DNA from: Paracoccus nototheniae
Lineage (GTDB): Bacteria > Pseudomonadota > Alphaproteobacteria > Rhodobacterales > Rhodobacteraceae
Direction: 5' to 3'
Length of the DNA stretch: 64,000 bases
Assembly: GCF_004335005.1 (NCBI RefSeq)
Contig: NZ_RQRT01000010.1
Span: forward strand, 1 to 64,000
Shown: positions 24,456 to 33,395 of the stretch, one piece after another
Layout: each line of letters opens with the position of its first letter
Numbering within the stretch: the stretch's first letter is position 1
Translations under genes and position numbers: made by a program
Notes under the pieces: model-generated
Told to the model about the DNA's origin: nothing
Database searches by the model: none
The model's input: only the letters and a program-made list of their open reading frames with translations

Positions 24456-26306
24456 ATGACCCCAAAAACCGGCCACGCCCTGATACAGGATTACCTGCGC
24501 ACGCTGGACAACAGTCCCGGCGTCTATCGCATGCTGGATGCCGCCCAAGCGGTTCTGTATGTCGGCAAGGCCCGCGATCTGCGGGCGCGGGTGTCGAACT
24601 ATGCCCGCCCCTCGGGGCATTCGGGGCGGATCGCGCGGATGATCCGCGAAACCGCCAGCATGATGTTCCTGACCACCAACACCGAAACCGAGGCGCTGCT
24701 GCTGGAGCAGAACCTGATCAAGCAGCTGAAGCCGCGCTACAACGTGCTGCTGCGCGACGACAAAAGCTTTCCCAATATTCTTGTCGCGAAATCCCACGCC
24801 TATCCGCAGATCAAGAAGCATCGCGGCGCCAAATCCGAGCCGGGCGATTACTACGGCCCCTTTGCCAGCGCCGGTGCGGTCAACCGGACCCTGACCCAGT
24901 TGCAGCGGGTCTTTCTGCTGCGCAACTGCACCGACAGCATGTTCGAAAGCCGTACCCGGCCCTGCCTGCTGTTCCAGATCAAGCGCTGCAGCGCACCCTG
25001 CGTGGGCCGCATCAGCGCGCCTGATTACAACGCCCTGGTGAACGACGCCGAACGCTTCCTGCAGGGCAAGACGACGACCATCCAGTCCGATCTGGCCGCC
25101 GAGATGGCCAAGGCCGCCGAGGAGATGGAATATGAACGCGCCGCCGCCCTGCGCGACCGCATCAAGGCCCTGACCGCCGTGCAATCGGTGCAGGCCATCA
25201 ACCCCAAGGGCGTGGCCGAGGCCGATATCGTCGCCCTGCACATGGAGGCCGGGCAGGCCTGTGTGCAGGTCTTTTTCATCCGGGGCAATCAAAGCTGGGG
25301 GAACCGCGATTTCTATCCCCTGCTTGGCGGGGCAGAAAGTCCCGACGAGGTCATGCAGGCTTTTCTGCTGCAGTTTTACGACGACAAGCCGCCGCCGCGC
25401 CAGATCCTGCTGTCTCATCCGCCCGAGGATCCCGATCTGACAGCCGAGATCCTGTCCGAACGCGCCCGCCGCAAGGTCGAAGTGCTGGTCCCGCAACGCG
25501 GCGAGAAATCCGATCTGGTGACCAACGCCCTGAGGAACGCCCGCGAAAGTCTGGCCCGGCGCATGTCGGAAAGCGCCACGCAGCTGCGCCTGCTGGAAGG
25601 GCTGGCCGAGGCTTTCGATCTGCCCAGCCCCCCCCGCCGGATCGAGGTCTATGACAACAGCCACATCATGGGCACCAATGCCGTGGGCGGCATGATCGTC
25701 GCCGGGGCCGAGGGGTGGATCAAGAACCAGTACCGCAAGTTCAACATCAAGGGCACCGAGATCACTCCCGGCGACGATTTCGGCATGATGAAAGAGGTGC
25801 TGATGCGCCGCTTTCAGCGCCTGCTGAAGGACGATCCGGACCGCCAGACCGAGGCCTGGCCGGACCTTCTGCTGATCGATGGCGGCGCGGGGCAGGTCTC
25901 GGCGGTCGATGCGATCATGGCCGAGCTGGGCGTGCAGGACATTCCGATGATCGGGGTCGCCAAGGGGCAGGACCGCGATCACGGCAAGGAGGAATTCCAT
26001 CGCCCCGGCAAGCGCCCCTTTGCCCTGCGGATGAACGATCCGGTGCTGTATTTCGTCCAGCGCCTGCGCGACGAGGCGCATCGGTGGGCCATCGGCACCC
26101 ATCGCGCCAAGCGCGCCAAGGCGGTGATGACCAATCCTCTGGACGAGATCGCGGGCATCGGGGCGGCCCGCAAGCGCGCCCTGCTGACCCATTTCGGCAG
26201 CGCCAAGGCGGTGGCCCGCGCGGGCCTCGGCGATCTTCTGGCGGCGCCCGGCATCTCGGCCGCGATCGCGCAGAAGGTGCATGATCATTTCAATACCCGG
26301 GGGTGA
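24456..26306 (+). CDS. uvrC: Excinuclease ABC subunit C
   Basis: Nuclease subunit of nucleotide excision repair, which makes both incisions around UvrAB-marked DNA damage. 616 residues. N-terminal GIY-YIG nuclease domain ([30 protein letters not shown] in segments, residues about 20-50), UVR motif around [19 protein letters not shown] (about 230-245), RNase H-like C-terminal nuclease domain with [17 protein letters not shown] and [11 protein letters not shown], and final helix-hairpin-helix repeats ([18 protein letters not shown]). A TTG at 24414 gives a longer frame, but ATG 24456 fits family length. Upstream of pgsA-moaDE as in many relatives. Confidence 0.97.
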   Translation: MTPKTGHALIQDYLRTLDNSPGVYRMLDAAQAVLYVGKARDLRARVSNYARPSGHSGRIARMIRETASMMFLTTNTETEALLLEQNLIKQLKPRYNVLLRDDKSFPNILVAKSHAYPQIKKHRGAKSEPGDYYGPFASAGAVNRTLTQLQRVFLLRNCTDSMFESRTRPCLLFQIKRCSAPCVGRISAPDYNALVNDAERFLQGKTTTIQSDLAAEMAKAAEEMEYERAAALRDRIKALTAVQSVQAINPKGVAEADIVALHMEAGQACVQVFFIRGNQSWGNRDFYPLLGGAESPDEVMQAFLLQFYDDKPPPRQILLSHPPEDPDLTAEILSERARRKVEVLVPQRGEKSDLVTNALRNARESLARRMSESATQLRLLEGLAEAFDLPSPPRRIEVYDNSHIMGTNAVGGMIVAGAEGWIKNQYRKFNIKGTEITPGDDFGMMKEVLMRRFQRLLKDDPDRQTEAWPDLLLIDGGAGQVSAVDAIMAELGVQDIPMIGVAKGQDRDHGKEEFHRPGKRPFALRMNDPVLYFVQRLRDEAHRWAIGTHRAKRAKAVMTNPLDEIAGIGAARKRALLTHFGSAKAVARAGLGDLLAAPGISAAIAQKVHDHFNTRG

Positions 26307-26310
26307 AACA

Positions 26311-26385
26311 GGCCGGGGGCCCAGGAAGGCCGGGGGCCAGGAAAGCCGGGGGCCAGCCCCCGGACCCCCGGGATATTTATGGACC
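26311..26385 (+). repeat. GGATATTT-core repeat copy 2 with a 16-17 bp tandem array
   Basis: Two full and one partial copies of GGCCGGGGGCCAGGAA (26311-26327, 26328-26343, 26344-26356). The last merges into the hairpin CCGGGGGCCAGCCCCCGG and then CCCGGGATATTTATGGACC. It follows the uvrC stop and could act as its terminator. Confidence 0.75.
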
Positions 26386-26495
26386 AATGCAGGGGTTTGG
26401 GTTTGGGGAGGTGCGCGATCACAGATTCGGGTGGGGCAGGGGGCCTTGTCGCCTTGGGCCTTTCCAAGCGGCGCGACAGCGATTAGCGTGCCGTC

Positions 26496-27128
26496 ATGCG
26501 CTGGAACCTTCCCAACATCCTGACCCTTCTTCGTCTGCTGGCCGCCCCCGGGGTGCCGCTGATGTTTCTGTATTTCCACCGTCCCTGGGCGGATTGGGCG
26601 GCGCTGGCGCTGTTTTTGCTGGCGGCGATCACCGATTGGTTCGACGGCTATCTGGCCCGCGCCTGGAAGCAGGAAAGCCGGTTCGGCGCCGCGATGGACC
26701 CGATTGCCGACAAGGCGATGGTGGTGATCGCGCTGGTCGTGATCACCGGATATTCCGGGATGAACCCCTGGCTGATCCTGCCGGTGACGGTGATTCTGTT
26801 CCGCGAGGTCTTTGTGTCGGGCCTGCGCGAGTTTCTGGGCGACAAGTCCCGCCTGCTGGCGGTGACCAAGCTGGCGAAGTGGAAGACGACCCTGCAGATG
26901 GTCGCCATCTCGGTCCTGTTTCTGGCAACGGGGCTGGCCTATGTCGAACACGGTCTGGCGCCCCGGGTGGGCGAGACGGGGCTGTTGTGGTCGGGCAGCT
27001 GGGCGGCGATTGCGGCCTATGCCGGGCTGGTCCTGATCTGGGTCGCGGCAGCGCTGACGGCCTGGACGGGCTGGGATTATTTCGTCAAGGCGCGCCCCTA
27101 TCTGCGCGATCCTGGCCATGACGATTGA
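26496..27128 (+). CDS. pgsA: CDP-diacylglycerol-glycerol-3-phosphate 3-phosphatidyltransferase
   Basis: Inner-membrane enzyme that commits CDP-diacylglycerol to phosphatidylglycerol, the precursor used by the cardiolipin synthase at 1-2.4 kb. 210 residues with the CDP-alcohol phosphotransferase motif complete: DWFDGYLARAWKQESRFGAAMDP plus IADK in two parts (D-x2-DG-x2-AR-x8-G-x3-D-x3-D, about residues 48-70). N-terminus MRWNLPNILTLLRLLAAP is typical. The 3' end overlaps moaD by 11 bases. Confidence 0.95.
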   Translation: MRWNLPNILTLLRLLAAPGVPLMFLYFHRPWADWAALALFLLAAITDWFDGYLARAWKQESRFGAAMDPIADKAMVVIALVVITGYSGMNPWLILPVTVILFREVFVSGLREFLGDKSRLLAVTKLAKWKTTLQMVAISVLFLATGLAYVEHGLAPRVGETGLLWSGSWAAIAAYAGLVLIWVAAALTAWTGWDYFVKARPYLRDPGHDD

Positions 27129-27369
27129 GGTTCTGTATTTCGCCGCCCTGCGCGAGCGGGTGGGCCATCCGCGCGAGACGATCAGCTCGGACGCGCTGAC
27201 GCCGCGCGACCTGGTGGCCGAACTGGCCGCCCGGTCCGAGGGGCATCGGGCGGCATTCGCCGATCTGGCCGCCCTGCGTTGCGCGGTCGATCAGCAGCTG
27301 GTCGATCTGGACGCGCCCTTGGGGGCCGCACGCGAGGTGGCGTTTTTCCCTCCGATGACCGGCGGCTGA
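27118..27369 (+). CDS. moaD: Molybdopterin synthase sulfur carrier subunit
   Basis: Ubiquitin-like sulfur carrier, 83 residues, ending in the required Gly-Gly (FFPPMTGG), where the thiocarboxylate forms. N-terminal EVLYFAALRERVG is typical of MoaD. It delivers sulfur to cyclic pyranopterin monophosphate with MoaE, whose gene follows six bases later. Start ATG 27118 lies inside the pgsA end. Confidence 0.95.
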   Translation: MTIEVLYFAALRERVGHPRETISSDALTPRDLVAELAARSEGHRAAFADLAALRCAVDQQLVDLDAPLGAAREVAFFPPMTGG

Positions 27370-27375
27370 GGGGCC

Positions 27376-27810
27376 ATGTCGGCCCGCGTGCAATCCGCGC
27401 CCTTTGATCTGACAGCCGAGCTGGCGGGCTTTGGCACGGGGGCGGGGGCCGTGGTGACCTTCACCGGGCTGGTGCGCGACGATACCGGAACGATGGCCGC
27501 GATGGAGATCGAACATTATCCCGGCATGACCGAACGCGCGCTGAGCGATTTCGGACAGGCCGCCGCCGGACGGTTCGGGCTGATCGACTGGCGGATCGTG
27601 CACCGCTTTGGGCGGATCGCCGTGGGTCAGCCGATCATGATGGTCGCCACCGCCGCCCGCCATCGCCGCGCCGCCTTTGAGGGTGCCGATTACCTGATGG
27701 ACTGGCTGAAATCCCGCGCGCCGTTCTGGAAGCGCGAGATCGGGCTGGATGGCCGGACCGCGTGGGTCGAGGCCGTGCTGCGCGACGAAGATGCGCTGCG
27801 GCGGTGGTGA
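27376..27810 (+). CDS. moaE: Molybdopterin synthase catalytic subunit
   Basis: Large subunit of molybdopterin synthase, 144 residues. Family blocks: GAVVTFTGLVRD, MEIEHYPGMTERAL, RIVHRFGRIAVGQPIMMVATAARHR and the catalytic lysines in DWLKSRAPFWKREIG. Forms the heterotetramer with MoaD encoded just upstream. Its stop overlaps the next gene start (GTGA). Confidence 0.95.
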   Translation: MSARVQSAPFDLTAELAGFGTGAGAVVTFTGLVRDDTGTMAAMEIEHYPGMTERALSDFGQAAAGRFGLIDWRIVHRFGRIAVGQPIMMVATAARHRRAAFEGADYLMDWLKSRAPFWKREIGLDGRTAWVEAVLRDEDALRRW

Positions 27811-28313
27811 TCCGGTCCGACATCCGCGACTGGCTGCGCGCCCATGCCGAGCTACTGATCTTTGCCGGGCTGGCCGTGGCGGGCCTGTGGCTGGCGCTGC
27901 GGGGCGGCTGGTTCTTTGCGGTGATCGGCGGGGGCGTGGCGCTGGTGGGTGCCAGTCTGGCGCTTGGCGCGCTGCGACGCGATGCGTTCCGCCGTCCCAT
28001 CGATGCCCCCGGTCTGGTCGAGATCGTCGAGGGCGCGATCCGATTCTATGGCGCCACCGATCGCGGCGGTGAAATCCCGCTGCGCGATCTGGTCGAGATC
28101 CGCCTGCTGCGTCTGCAGGGCCGCGCCCATTGGCGATTGCGCAGCCAGACGGGCGAGGCTTTGCTGATCCCCGTCGATGCGGCGGGCGCACCGGCGCTGG
28201 CCGATGCCTTTACCGCCTTGCCGGGTCTGGACATGGGCGCGGTGTCCGCCGCGCTGGCCGGGGTGGCCGATCGGGGCGATGCGATGCGCACCGTTTGGCG
28301 CAGGTCGGCGTAA
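27807..28313 (+). CDS. Hypothetical membrane protein
   Basis: 168 residues from a GTG coupled to the moaE stop. Two adjacent hydrophobic helices (AELLIFAGLAVAGLWLALRG and FFAVIGGGVALVGASLALGAL) are followed by a ~95-residue soluble domain rich in short strands (IVEGAIRFYGATDRGGEIPL, RDLVEIRLLRL), resembling a small PH-like barrel. Not recognised beyond this. Operon position suggests co-expression with molybdopterin synthase genes but no functional link is shown. Confidence 0.65.
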   Translation: MIRSDIRDWLRAHAELLIFAGLAVAGLWLALRGGWFFAVIGGGVALVGASLALGALRRDAFRRPIDAPGLVEIVEGAIRFYGATDRGGEIPLRDLVEIRLLRLQGRAHWRLRSQTGEALLIPVDAAGAPALADAFTALPGLDMGAVSAALAGVADRGDAMRTVWRRSA

Positions 28314-28383
28314 CGCGGCTTGACTTGGCGGGTGGGCATTGCCACCTGTGACCGACCGGAACGCAAGAAAGGCGCCTCTCTCC

Positions 28384-29754
28384 ATGTCGATACCACAGCA
28401 GGGCGGAGGCCCCATCGAACATCGCGACCAGCTGGCAGCCTATATAGCCAGCGGCGAAAAGCCGAAAAGCGACTGGCGCATCGGCACCGAGCACGAAAAA
28501 TTCGGCTATGATGATGCGGGCAAGATGCCCCTGCCCTATGAGGGGGCGGTGTCCATCACCGCCATGCTGGAGGGGTTGCGCGACCGCTTCAACTGGACCC
28601 CGGTGCTGGAGGCGGGCAAGCTGATCGGGCTGGAGCGCGACGGCGCCAATGTCAGTCTGGAACCGGGCGGGCAGCTGGAACTGTCCGGCGCACCGCTGGA
28701 GACGATCCACCAGACCTGCGACGAGGTGAACAGCCATCTGGCCGAGGTCGAGGCCGTGGCCCATGACATCGGCGCGGGCTTTATCGGACTGGGCGCGGCG
28801 CCGATCTGGGGGGCGGGCGACATGCCGATGATGCCCAAGGGGCGGTATCGGCTGATGACGGATTATATGGGCCGGGTGGGTACGCTTGGCACGCAGATGA
28901 TGTACCGGACCTGTACGGTGCAGGTGAATCTGGACTTTGGGTCCGAGGCCGACATGGTGCAGAAGATGCGCGTGGCGCTGGCCCTGCAGCCGGTGGCGAC
29001 GGCGCTGTTCGCGAATTCTCCGTTTCTGGATGGCAAGCCCAACGGCATGAAATCCTGGCGGGCGCATATCTGGCAGAATCTGGATGCGGCGCGGACGGGC
29101 ATGCTGCCCTTCGTCTTCGAGGACGGGTTCGGATACGAGGCTTGGGTCGATTACGTGCTGAACGTGCCGATGTATTTCGTTTATCGCGACGGGAAATACA
29201 TCGACGCGCTTGGCCAGAGCTTCAAGGATTTCCTGAACGGTCGTTTGCCCGCTCTGCCCGGCGAGGTGCCGACCCTGTCGGATTGGGCCGATCACATGAC
29301 CACGGTGTTCCCCGAGGCGCGGGTTAAAAAGTATATCGAGATGCGCGGGGCCGATGGCGGCCCGTGGCGGCGCCTGTGCGCGCTGCCTGCGCTGTGGGTC
29401 GGGCTGACCTATGATCAGGGGGCGCTGGATGCGGCCTGGGATCTGGTCAAGGGCTGGGACGCCGAGACGCGCGAGGCGCTGCGGGTGGCCGCTGGTCGGG
29501 ACGGGCTGCAGGCCGAGGCCGGTGGCGTGAAGATGCACGATCTGGCCCGCGAGGTGCTGGCGATCGCGGAAGGCGGGTTGAAGGCGCGCGGACGGTCCGG
29601 CAATGACGGGCTGGTGCCGGACGAGACGCATTTCCTGAATGCGCTGAAGGAAAGCGTCGACAGCGGCAAGGTGCCCGCCGATGAGCTGCTGCAGAAGTAT
29701 CGCGGCGAATGGGGCGGGGATCTGTCGCGGATCTATGACGAATATTCGTACTGA
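28384..29754 (+). CDS. gshA: Glutamate-cysteine ligase (plant/alphaproteobacterial type)
   Basis: First enzyme of glutathione synthesis, ligating glutamate and cysteine with ATP. 456 residues, the length of the GCS2-type enzymes shared by alphaproteobacteria and plants. Blocks: WRIGTEHEKFGYD near residue 38, VSLEPGGQLELSGAPLETIHQ near 96, QMMYRTCTVQVNLDFGSEADM near 175, PSDWADHMTTVFPEARVKKYIEMRGADGG in segments near 310. ATG 28384 gives a normal start; a TTG upstream at 28339 is less likely. The leftmost part follows a short gap after the hypothetical membrane gene. Confidence 0.93.
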   Translation: MSIPQQGGGPIEHRDQLAAYIASGEKPKSDWRIGTEHEKFGYDDAGKMPLPYEGAVSITAMLEGLRDRFNWTPVLEAGKLIGLERDGANVSLEPGGQLELSGAPLETIHQTCDEVNSHLAEVEAVAHDIGAGFIGLGAAPIWGAGDMPMMPKGRYRLMTDYMGRVGTLGTQMMYRTCTVQVNLDFGSEADMVQKMRVALALQPVATALFANSPFLDGKPNGMKSWRAHIWQNLDAARTGMLPFVFEDGFGYEAWVDYVLNVPMYFVYRDGKYIDALGQSFKDFLNGRLPALPGEVPTLSDWADHMTTVFPEARVKKYIEMRGADGGPWRRLCALPALWVGLTYDQGALDAAWDLVKGWDAETREALRVAAGRDGLQAEAGGVKMHDLAREVLAIAEGGLKARGRSGNDGLVPDETHFLNALKESVDSGKVPADELLQKYRGEWGGDLSRIYDEYSY

Positions 29755-29775
29755 TCCTTTTGCGTCCCGCGATGG

Positions 29776-29868
29776 CCGGGGGGTGCTTCGCCCCCCGCCG
29801 TCCAGCGGTCCTTCGACCGATGGCGGATCGCTGAACCGCCCCCAGAGGATATTTTCGTGAAGAAGAAG
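29776..29868 (+). repeat. GGATATTT-core repeat copy 3 (long form)
   Basis: Hairpin GGGGGGTGCTTCGCCCCCC, then CGGTCCTTCGACCGATGGCG and GATCGCTGAACCGCCCCCA, ending GAGGATATTTTCGTGAAGAA. The middle part matches copy 6 near 43.1 kb (reverse orientation), so both belong to a long ~95-115 bp form. Lies after gshA. Confidence 0.75.
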
Positions 29869-29971
29869 ACGTGGCGCACGGGAAGGTGAGGGCCACCGCT
29901 GCTGCTTTGGGTTGAACCGGAGGCCGCAGGGTGGCAACCCGACAGGGAATTCCGGTCAGAATGGGGCGGTC

Positions 29972-30358
29972 ATGCGGGGCGATGTGATGCAATGGGTTGG
30001 GCGGCTGGTCGCGGCCGTCTTTGGCTTTGGGGCGCTGGCCCTGCTGGGCGCGGTCTTCGTGCTGGTGCGGCAGGCCGAGGGTGTGCCGCCGATGCCGGTC
30101 TTTCTGGGGCTTTTGGGCATGGCGGTGCTGGTCCTGCTGGCCGGGGCCTGTCTGGGGATCATCTCGATCGCCGTGTCGGCGCGGCGCGGGGCCGAGGCGT
30201 TGCAGCGCATGGCCGGGGGCGGAGTGGCCAAGACGGGTGTCGCCGGGTCTGAGATGCAGGGCCCGGTCGCGCCTTTGGAACAGGCGCTTGCCGTGCCGCC
30301 GCGCCAGACGCCCCGTCCGACCCCGCGTCCCGGCCGCGTGCTGGTGGCCGAGCGCTAG
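29972..30358 (+). CDS. Hypothetical two-helix membrane protein
   Basis: 128 residues. Two hydrophobic helices (LVAAVFGFGALALLGAVFVLV and PVFLGLLGMAVLVLLAGACLGIISIAV in segments) and a C-terminal ~50-residue basic, proline-rich tail (PPRQTPRPTPRPGR). A second in-frame ATG at 29987 is possible. Converges with plsY. No family recognised. Confidence 0.55.
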   Translation: MRGDVMQWVGRLVAAVFGFGALALLGAVFVLVRQAEGVPPMPVFLGLLGMAVLVLLAGACLGIISIAVSARRGAEALQRMAGGGVAKTGVAGSEMQGPVAPLEQALAVPPRQTPRPTPRPGRVLVAER

Positions 30359-30361
30359 GCG

Positions 30362-30937
30362 TTATTTGCGGCCGATCCGGGGTTCGGTGCCGGACAGAAG
30401 GCGGCGGATGTTGGCGTGATGGCGCAGGAAGATCAGCGCCGCCATGAAGGCGGTGACTGCGGCGATGTCGCCTCGTCCAAGGCCCCATGCAAGGACCGGC
30501 GTCAGGGCGGCGGCCAGAAGCGCGCTGAGGCTGCTGATGCGGCTGATCGCGGCCACCAGCGCCCAGGTCGCGCAGGCCGCCAGACCCAGGGGCCAGTGCA
30601 GCGCCGCCAGCGTGCCCAGAAAGGTCGCCACGCCCTTGCCGCCCTTGAAGCCCAGCCAGACCGGGAAGCAATGGCCCAGAAACGCCGCGCCGCCCGCAAG
30701 GGCCGCCGCCGTCTCGCCGCCGAACTCTCGGGCCAGCAGCACGGCGATGGCGCCCTTGCCGCTGTCCATCAGCAGGGTGGCCAGTGCCGCGCCCTTGTTG
30801 CCGGTGCGCAGCACATTGGTGGCGCCGATATTGCCCGAACCGATCGTGCGCAGATCGCCCAACCCCATCGCGCGGGTGATGACGATGCCAAAGGGCACCG
30901 AGCCGAGAAGATAGCCGAACAGTGCCCAGAGGATCAT
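30362..30937 (-). CDS. plsY: Glycerol-3-phosphate acyltransferase (acyl-phosphate dependent)
   Basis: Inner-membrane enzyme that acylates glycerol-3-phosphate from acyl-phosphate, the first step of phospholipid synthesis. 191 residues; conserved blocks FGYLLGSVPFGIVITR, GSGNIGATNVLRTGNKGAALATLLMDSGKGA in pieces, and FLGHCFPVWLGFKGGKGVATFLG in pieces are all present. Its start overlaps the stop of the dihydroorotase-like gene by four bases. Confidence 0.95.
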   Translation of the reverse strand: MILWALFGYLLGSVPFGIVITRAMGLGDLRTIGSGNIGATNVLRTGNKGAALATLLMDSGKGAIAVLLAREFGGETAAALAGGAAFLGHCFPVWLGFKGGKGVATFLGTLAALHWPLGLAACATWALVAAISRISSLSALLAAALTPVLAWGLGRGDIAAVTAFMAALIFLRHHANIRRLLSGTEPRIGRK

Positions 30938-32217
30938 ACGCTCTCTCCGAAGACGGGGCGGCCTGCGACCCAGGTGCTGATCACCCGGCCCTGCATGCGG
31001 GCGCCGTCAAAGGGGGTGTTCTTGGATTTGGACAAAAGCGCAAAGCGGTCCAGCACGAAGGGCGCGTCGGGATCGAAAAGGATTAGATCGGCCGGGGCGC
31101 CATCCGACAACCGACCGCCGGGCAGGCCAAGGCGGCGGGCCGGGTTCAGCGACATCGCGCGGATCAGCTGCGGCAAAGTCAGCCCGCCCTGATGGTAAAG
31201 GCGCAGCGCGGCGGGCAGCAGGGTCTGCAGGCCGACGGCGCCGGGGGCGGCGGCCTCGAACGGCAGACGCTTGGATTCCTCGTCCTGAGGGGTGTGAAAG
31301 CTGGCGATGCAGTCGATCAGCCCGTCCGCCACGGCCTGCACCATCGACAGGCGATCATCCTCGGATCGCAAAGGCGGCGTGAAGCGGAAGAAGGTGCGGT
31401 AATCGCCCACATCGAATTCGTTCAGCGTCAGATGGTGGATCGAGATGCCCGCCGTCACGTCCAGCCCCGCATCGCGCGCGCGCGACAGGGCGGGCAGGCT
31501 GGCGGCGGTGGTGATCTGATCAGCGTGATAGCGTCCGCGCGTCATCGCGACCAGCGCCAGATCGCGGTCCAGCCCCATCACCTCGGCCATGGGCGAGACG
31601 GCGGGGATGCCATAGAGGGAGGCGAACTTGCCGCTGGTCGCCACCGCGCCATGAGACAGCGAGGGATCCTGCGGATGGCCCATGATCAGCGCGTCCAGAC
31701 CGCGCGCATAGGTCATGCAGCGTGACATCAGCTTGCTGTCGCGCACGACGCGCACGCCATCGGTAAAGGCCACGGCACCCAGATCGGTCAGAAACCCGAT
31801 CTCGACCATCTCGCGGCCTTCCCGGCCTTTTGTCAGGGCCGCCATGTGGCGGATGTTGACGGGCGCATCGGCGGCGCGGCGGGCGACGAATTCCAGCGCC
31901 TCGGGCGTGTCGATCGGCGGCGCGGTGTCGGGGCGGGCGACGATCGTGGTGACCCCGCCGGCGGCGGCGGCCAGACCTGCGCTGCGGAAGCTTTCCTTGT
32001 GACGCTCGCCCGGTTCGCCGATCTTGACGCCCCAATCGATCACGCCCGGCGCCAGCGCGCGTCCCCCGGCATCGATGATCCGGGCACCTTCGGGGGAGGG
32101 CTCATCCGGGGCGCCGCGCCCGCTGATGCGGCCATCGGTGATGCGCAGGCTGCCCATGGCGTCGGTCTGCGCCTCGGGGTCGATCAGGCGGGCATTGCGA
32201 AAGATCAGGTCCATCAC
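30934..32217 (-). CDS. Non-catalytic dihydroorotase homologue (PyrC'/PyrX-type)
   Basis: 427-residue amidohydrolase-fold protein related to class I dihydroorotase but lacking the metal site. The usual D-x-H-x-H-x-R-x-P-G motif reads [11 protein letters not shown], so both histidines and the arginine are replaced. The usual PNT segment reads RPDT, and the late D-H-A-P-H-type segment reads [11 protein letters not shown]. In some bacteria an inactive dihydroorotase is a structural partner of aspartate transcarbamoylase; the pyrB gene here overlaps this gene by four bases, which fits that role. A functional pyrC would have to be elsewhere. Annotation pipelines will usually call it dihydroorotase. 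Confidence 0.85.
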   Translation of the reverse strand: MMDLIFRNARLIDPEAQTDAMGSLRITDGRISGRGAPDEPSPEGARIIDAGGRALAPGVIDWGVKIGEPGERHKESFRSAGLAAAAGGVTTIVARPDTAPPIDTPEALEFVARRAADAPVNIRHMAALTKGREGREMVEIGFLTDLGAVAFTDGVRVVRDSKLMSRCMTYARGLDALIMGHPQDPSLSHGAVATSGKFASLYGIPAVSPMAEVMGLDRDLALVAMTRGRYHADQITTAASLPALSRARDAGLDVTAGISIHHLTLNEFDVGDYRTFFRFTPPLRSEDDRLSMVQAVADGLIDCIASFHTPQDEESKRLPFEAAAPGAVGLQTLLPAALRLYHQGGLTLPQLIRAMSLNPARRLGLPGGRLSDGAPADLILFDPDAPFVLDRFALLSKSKNTPFDGARMQGRVISTWVAGRPVFGESV

Positions 32218-33173
32218 ATCTCTCCCACGGCCGACCGGCCCCGCGCCTGTCGCAGGTTGCGCGCCAGCAGATCCAGCGCCGCCATGCGGACGGCGACGCC
32301 CATCTCGACCTGATCCTGAATGACGCTGCGGTTGATGTCATCGGCGATGGTGCCGTCGATTTCCACGCCCCGGTTCATCGGACCGGGATGCATGACGATG
32401 GCATCGGGCGCGGCCAGCGCCAGCTTTTCGGCATCCAGCCCGAAGCGGTGGAAATATTCGCGTTCGGACGGGATGAAGCCGCCATCCATCCGTTCCTTTT
32501 GCAGGCGCAGCATCATCACCACATCGGCGCCTTTCAGACCCTCGCGCATATCCTCGTAGAGTTCGACCCCCATATCGGCGACGCCTGCGGGCATCAGCGT
32601 GGCGGGACCGATCAGGCGGATACGGTTTTCCATCTTGCCCAGCAGGATCAGGTTCGACCGCGCGACGCGGCTATGGGCGATGTCGCCGCAGATGGCAATG
32701 GTCAGGCGGTGCAGCCGCCCCTTGGCGCGGCGGATGGTCAGCGCATCCAACAGCGCCTGCGTGGGATGTTCATGCCGCCCGTCGCCCGCATTGATGACCG
32801 CGCAGTTCACCTTTTCGGCCAGCAGGTTCACCGCGCCGGAATGGGGATGGCGCACGACCAGCAGGTCGGGCTGCATGGCGTTCAGCGTCAGGGCGGTGTC
32901 GATCAGCGTCTCGCCCTTTTTCACCGAGGACTGGCTGACGGCCATGTTCATCACATCGGCCCCAAGCCGCTTGCCCGCCAGTTCGAAACTGGCCTGCGTG
33001 CGGGTCGAGTTCTCGAAGAACATGTTGATCTGGGTCATGCCGGCCAGCGCATCGGAATGCTTGACGGTGCGGCGGTTCAGCGCCGCATAATCCTGCGCCA
33101 GATCCAGCAGCGAGACGATCTCGTCGGGTTTGAGATGGTCGATGCCCAGAAGGTGGCGGGCGCGAAAGCTCAT
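32214..33173 (-). CDS. pyrB: Aspartate carbamoyltransferase catalytic subunit
   Basis: Makes carbamoyl-aspartate from carbamoyl phosphate and aspartate in pyrimidine synthesis. 319 residues. Carbamoyl-phosphate site [20 protein letters not shown] (residues 53-72), [11 protein letters not shown] for the carbamoyl/aspartate interface, and the aspartate loop [11 protein letters not shown] near residue 275 are intact. Start [14 protein letters not shown] is typical. First gene of a leftward pyrB / dihydroorotase-like / plsY operon with four-base overlaps. No pyrI regulatory-subunit gene is present, as expected when an inactive dihydroorotase fills the partner role. Confidence 0.97.
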   Translation of the reverse strand: MSFRARHLLGIDHLKPDEIVSLLDLAQDYAALNRRTVKHSDALAGMTQINMFFENSTRTQASFELAGKRLGADVMNMAVSQSSVKKGETLIDTALTLNAMQPDLLVVRHPHSGAVNLLAEKVNCAVINAGDGRHEHPTQALLDALTIRRAKGRLHRLTIAICGDIAHSRVARSNLILLGKMENRIRLIGPATLMPAGVADMGVELYEDMREGLKGADVVMMLRLQKERMDGGFIPSEREYFHRFGLDAEKLALAAPDAIVMHPGPMNRGVEIDGTIADDINRSVIQDQVEMGVAVRMAALDLLARNLRQARGRSAVGEM

Positions 33174-33251
33174 GGGCGGCCTCTTGCGTCGGGGTCCGGG
33201 GGGGCGCGGTTGCGCGATCTATTGCAGATGGGGGCAAGGGCGGCAAGCGCC

Positions 33252-33320
33252 GCAGGGGGGCGCTCGCGCCCCCCGTCGCCTGCGGCGCCTCCCCCCTGAG
33301 GATATTTCTGTGAAGAAGAG
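33252..33320 (+). repeat. GGATATTT-core repeat copy 4
   Basis: Hairpin GGGGGGCGCTCGCGCCCCCC followed by a GC-rich spacer, CCCCCCTGAGGATATTTCTG and TGAAGAAGAGG. Lies between divergent pyrB and the MATE gene, the only copy that is not at a gene 3' end. Confidence 0.75.
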
Positions 33321-33395
33321 GGGCCTTCGGCTGAAATCTGCAGGATGCGCAATCTGGTCCTTGCCCGGGCTTTGGTGCGGCGATATGGCAGAGCC

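Noticed and set aside
24294..27119. 941-codon open frame on the minus strand opposite uvrC/pgsA
   Set aside because: Shadow of high-GC coding on the plus strand; low-complexity His/Arg/Gln/Gly-rich product without domains, opposite certain genes.
30934..32217. Catalytic dihydroorotase (pyrC)
   Set aside because: Metal-binding histidines and substrate arginine are replaced; annotated instead as a non-catalytic homologue.
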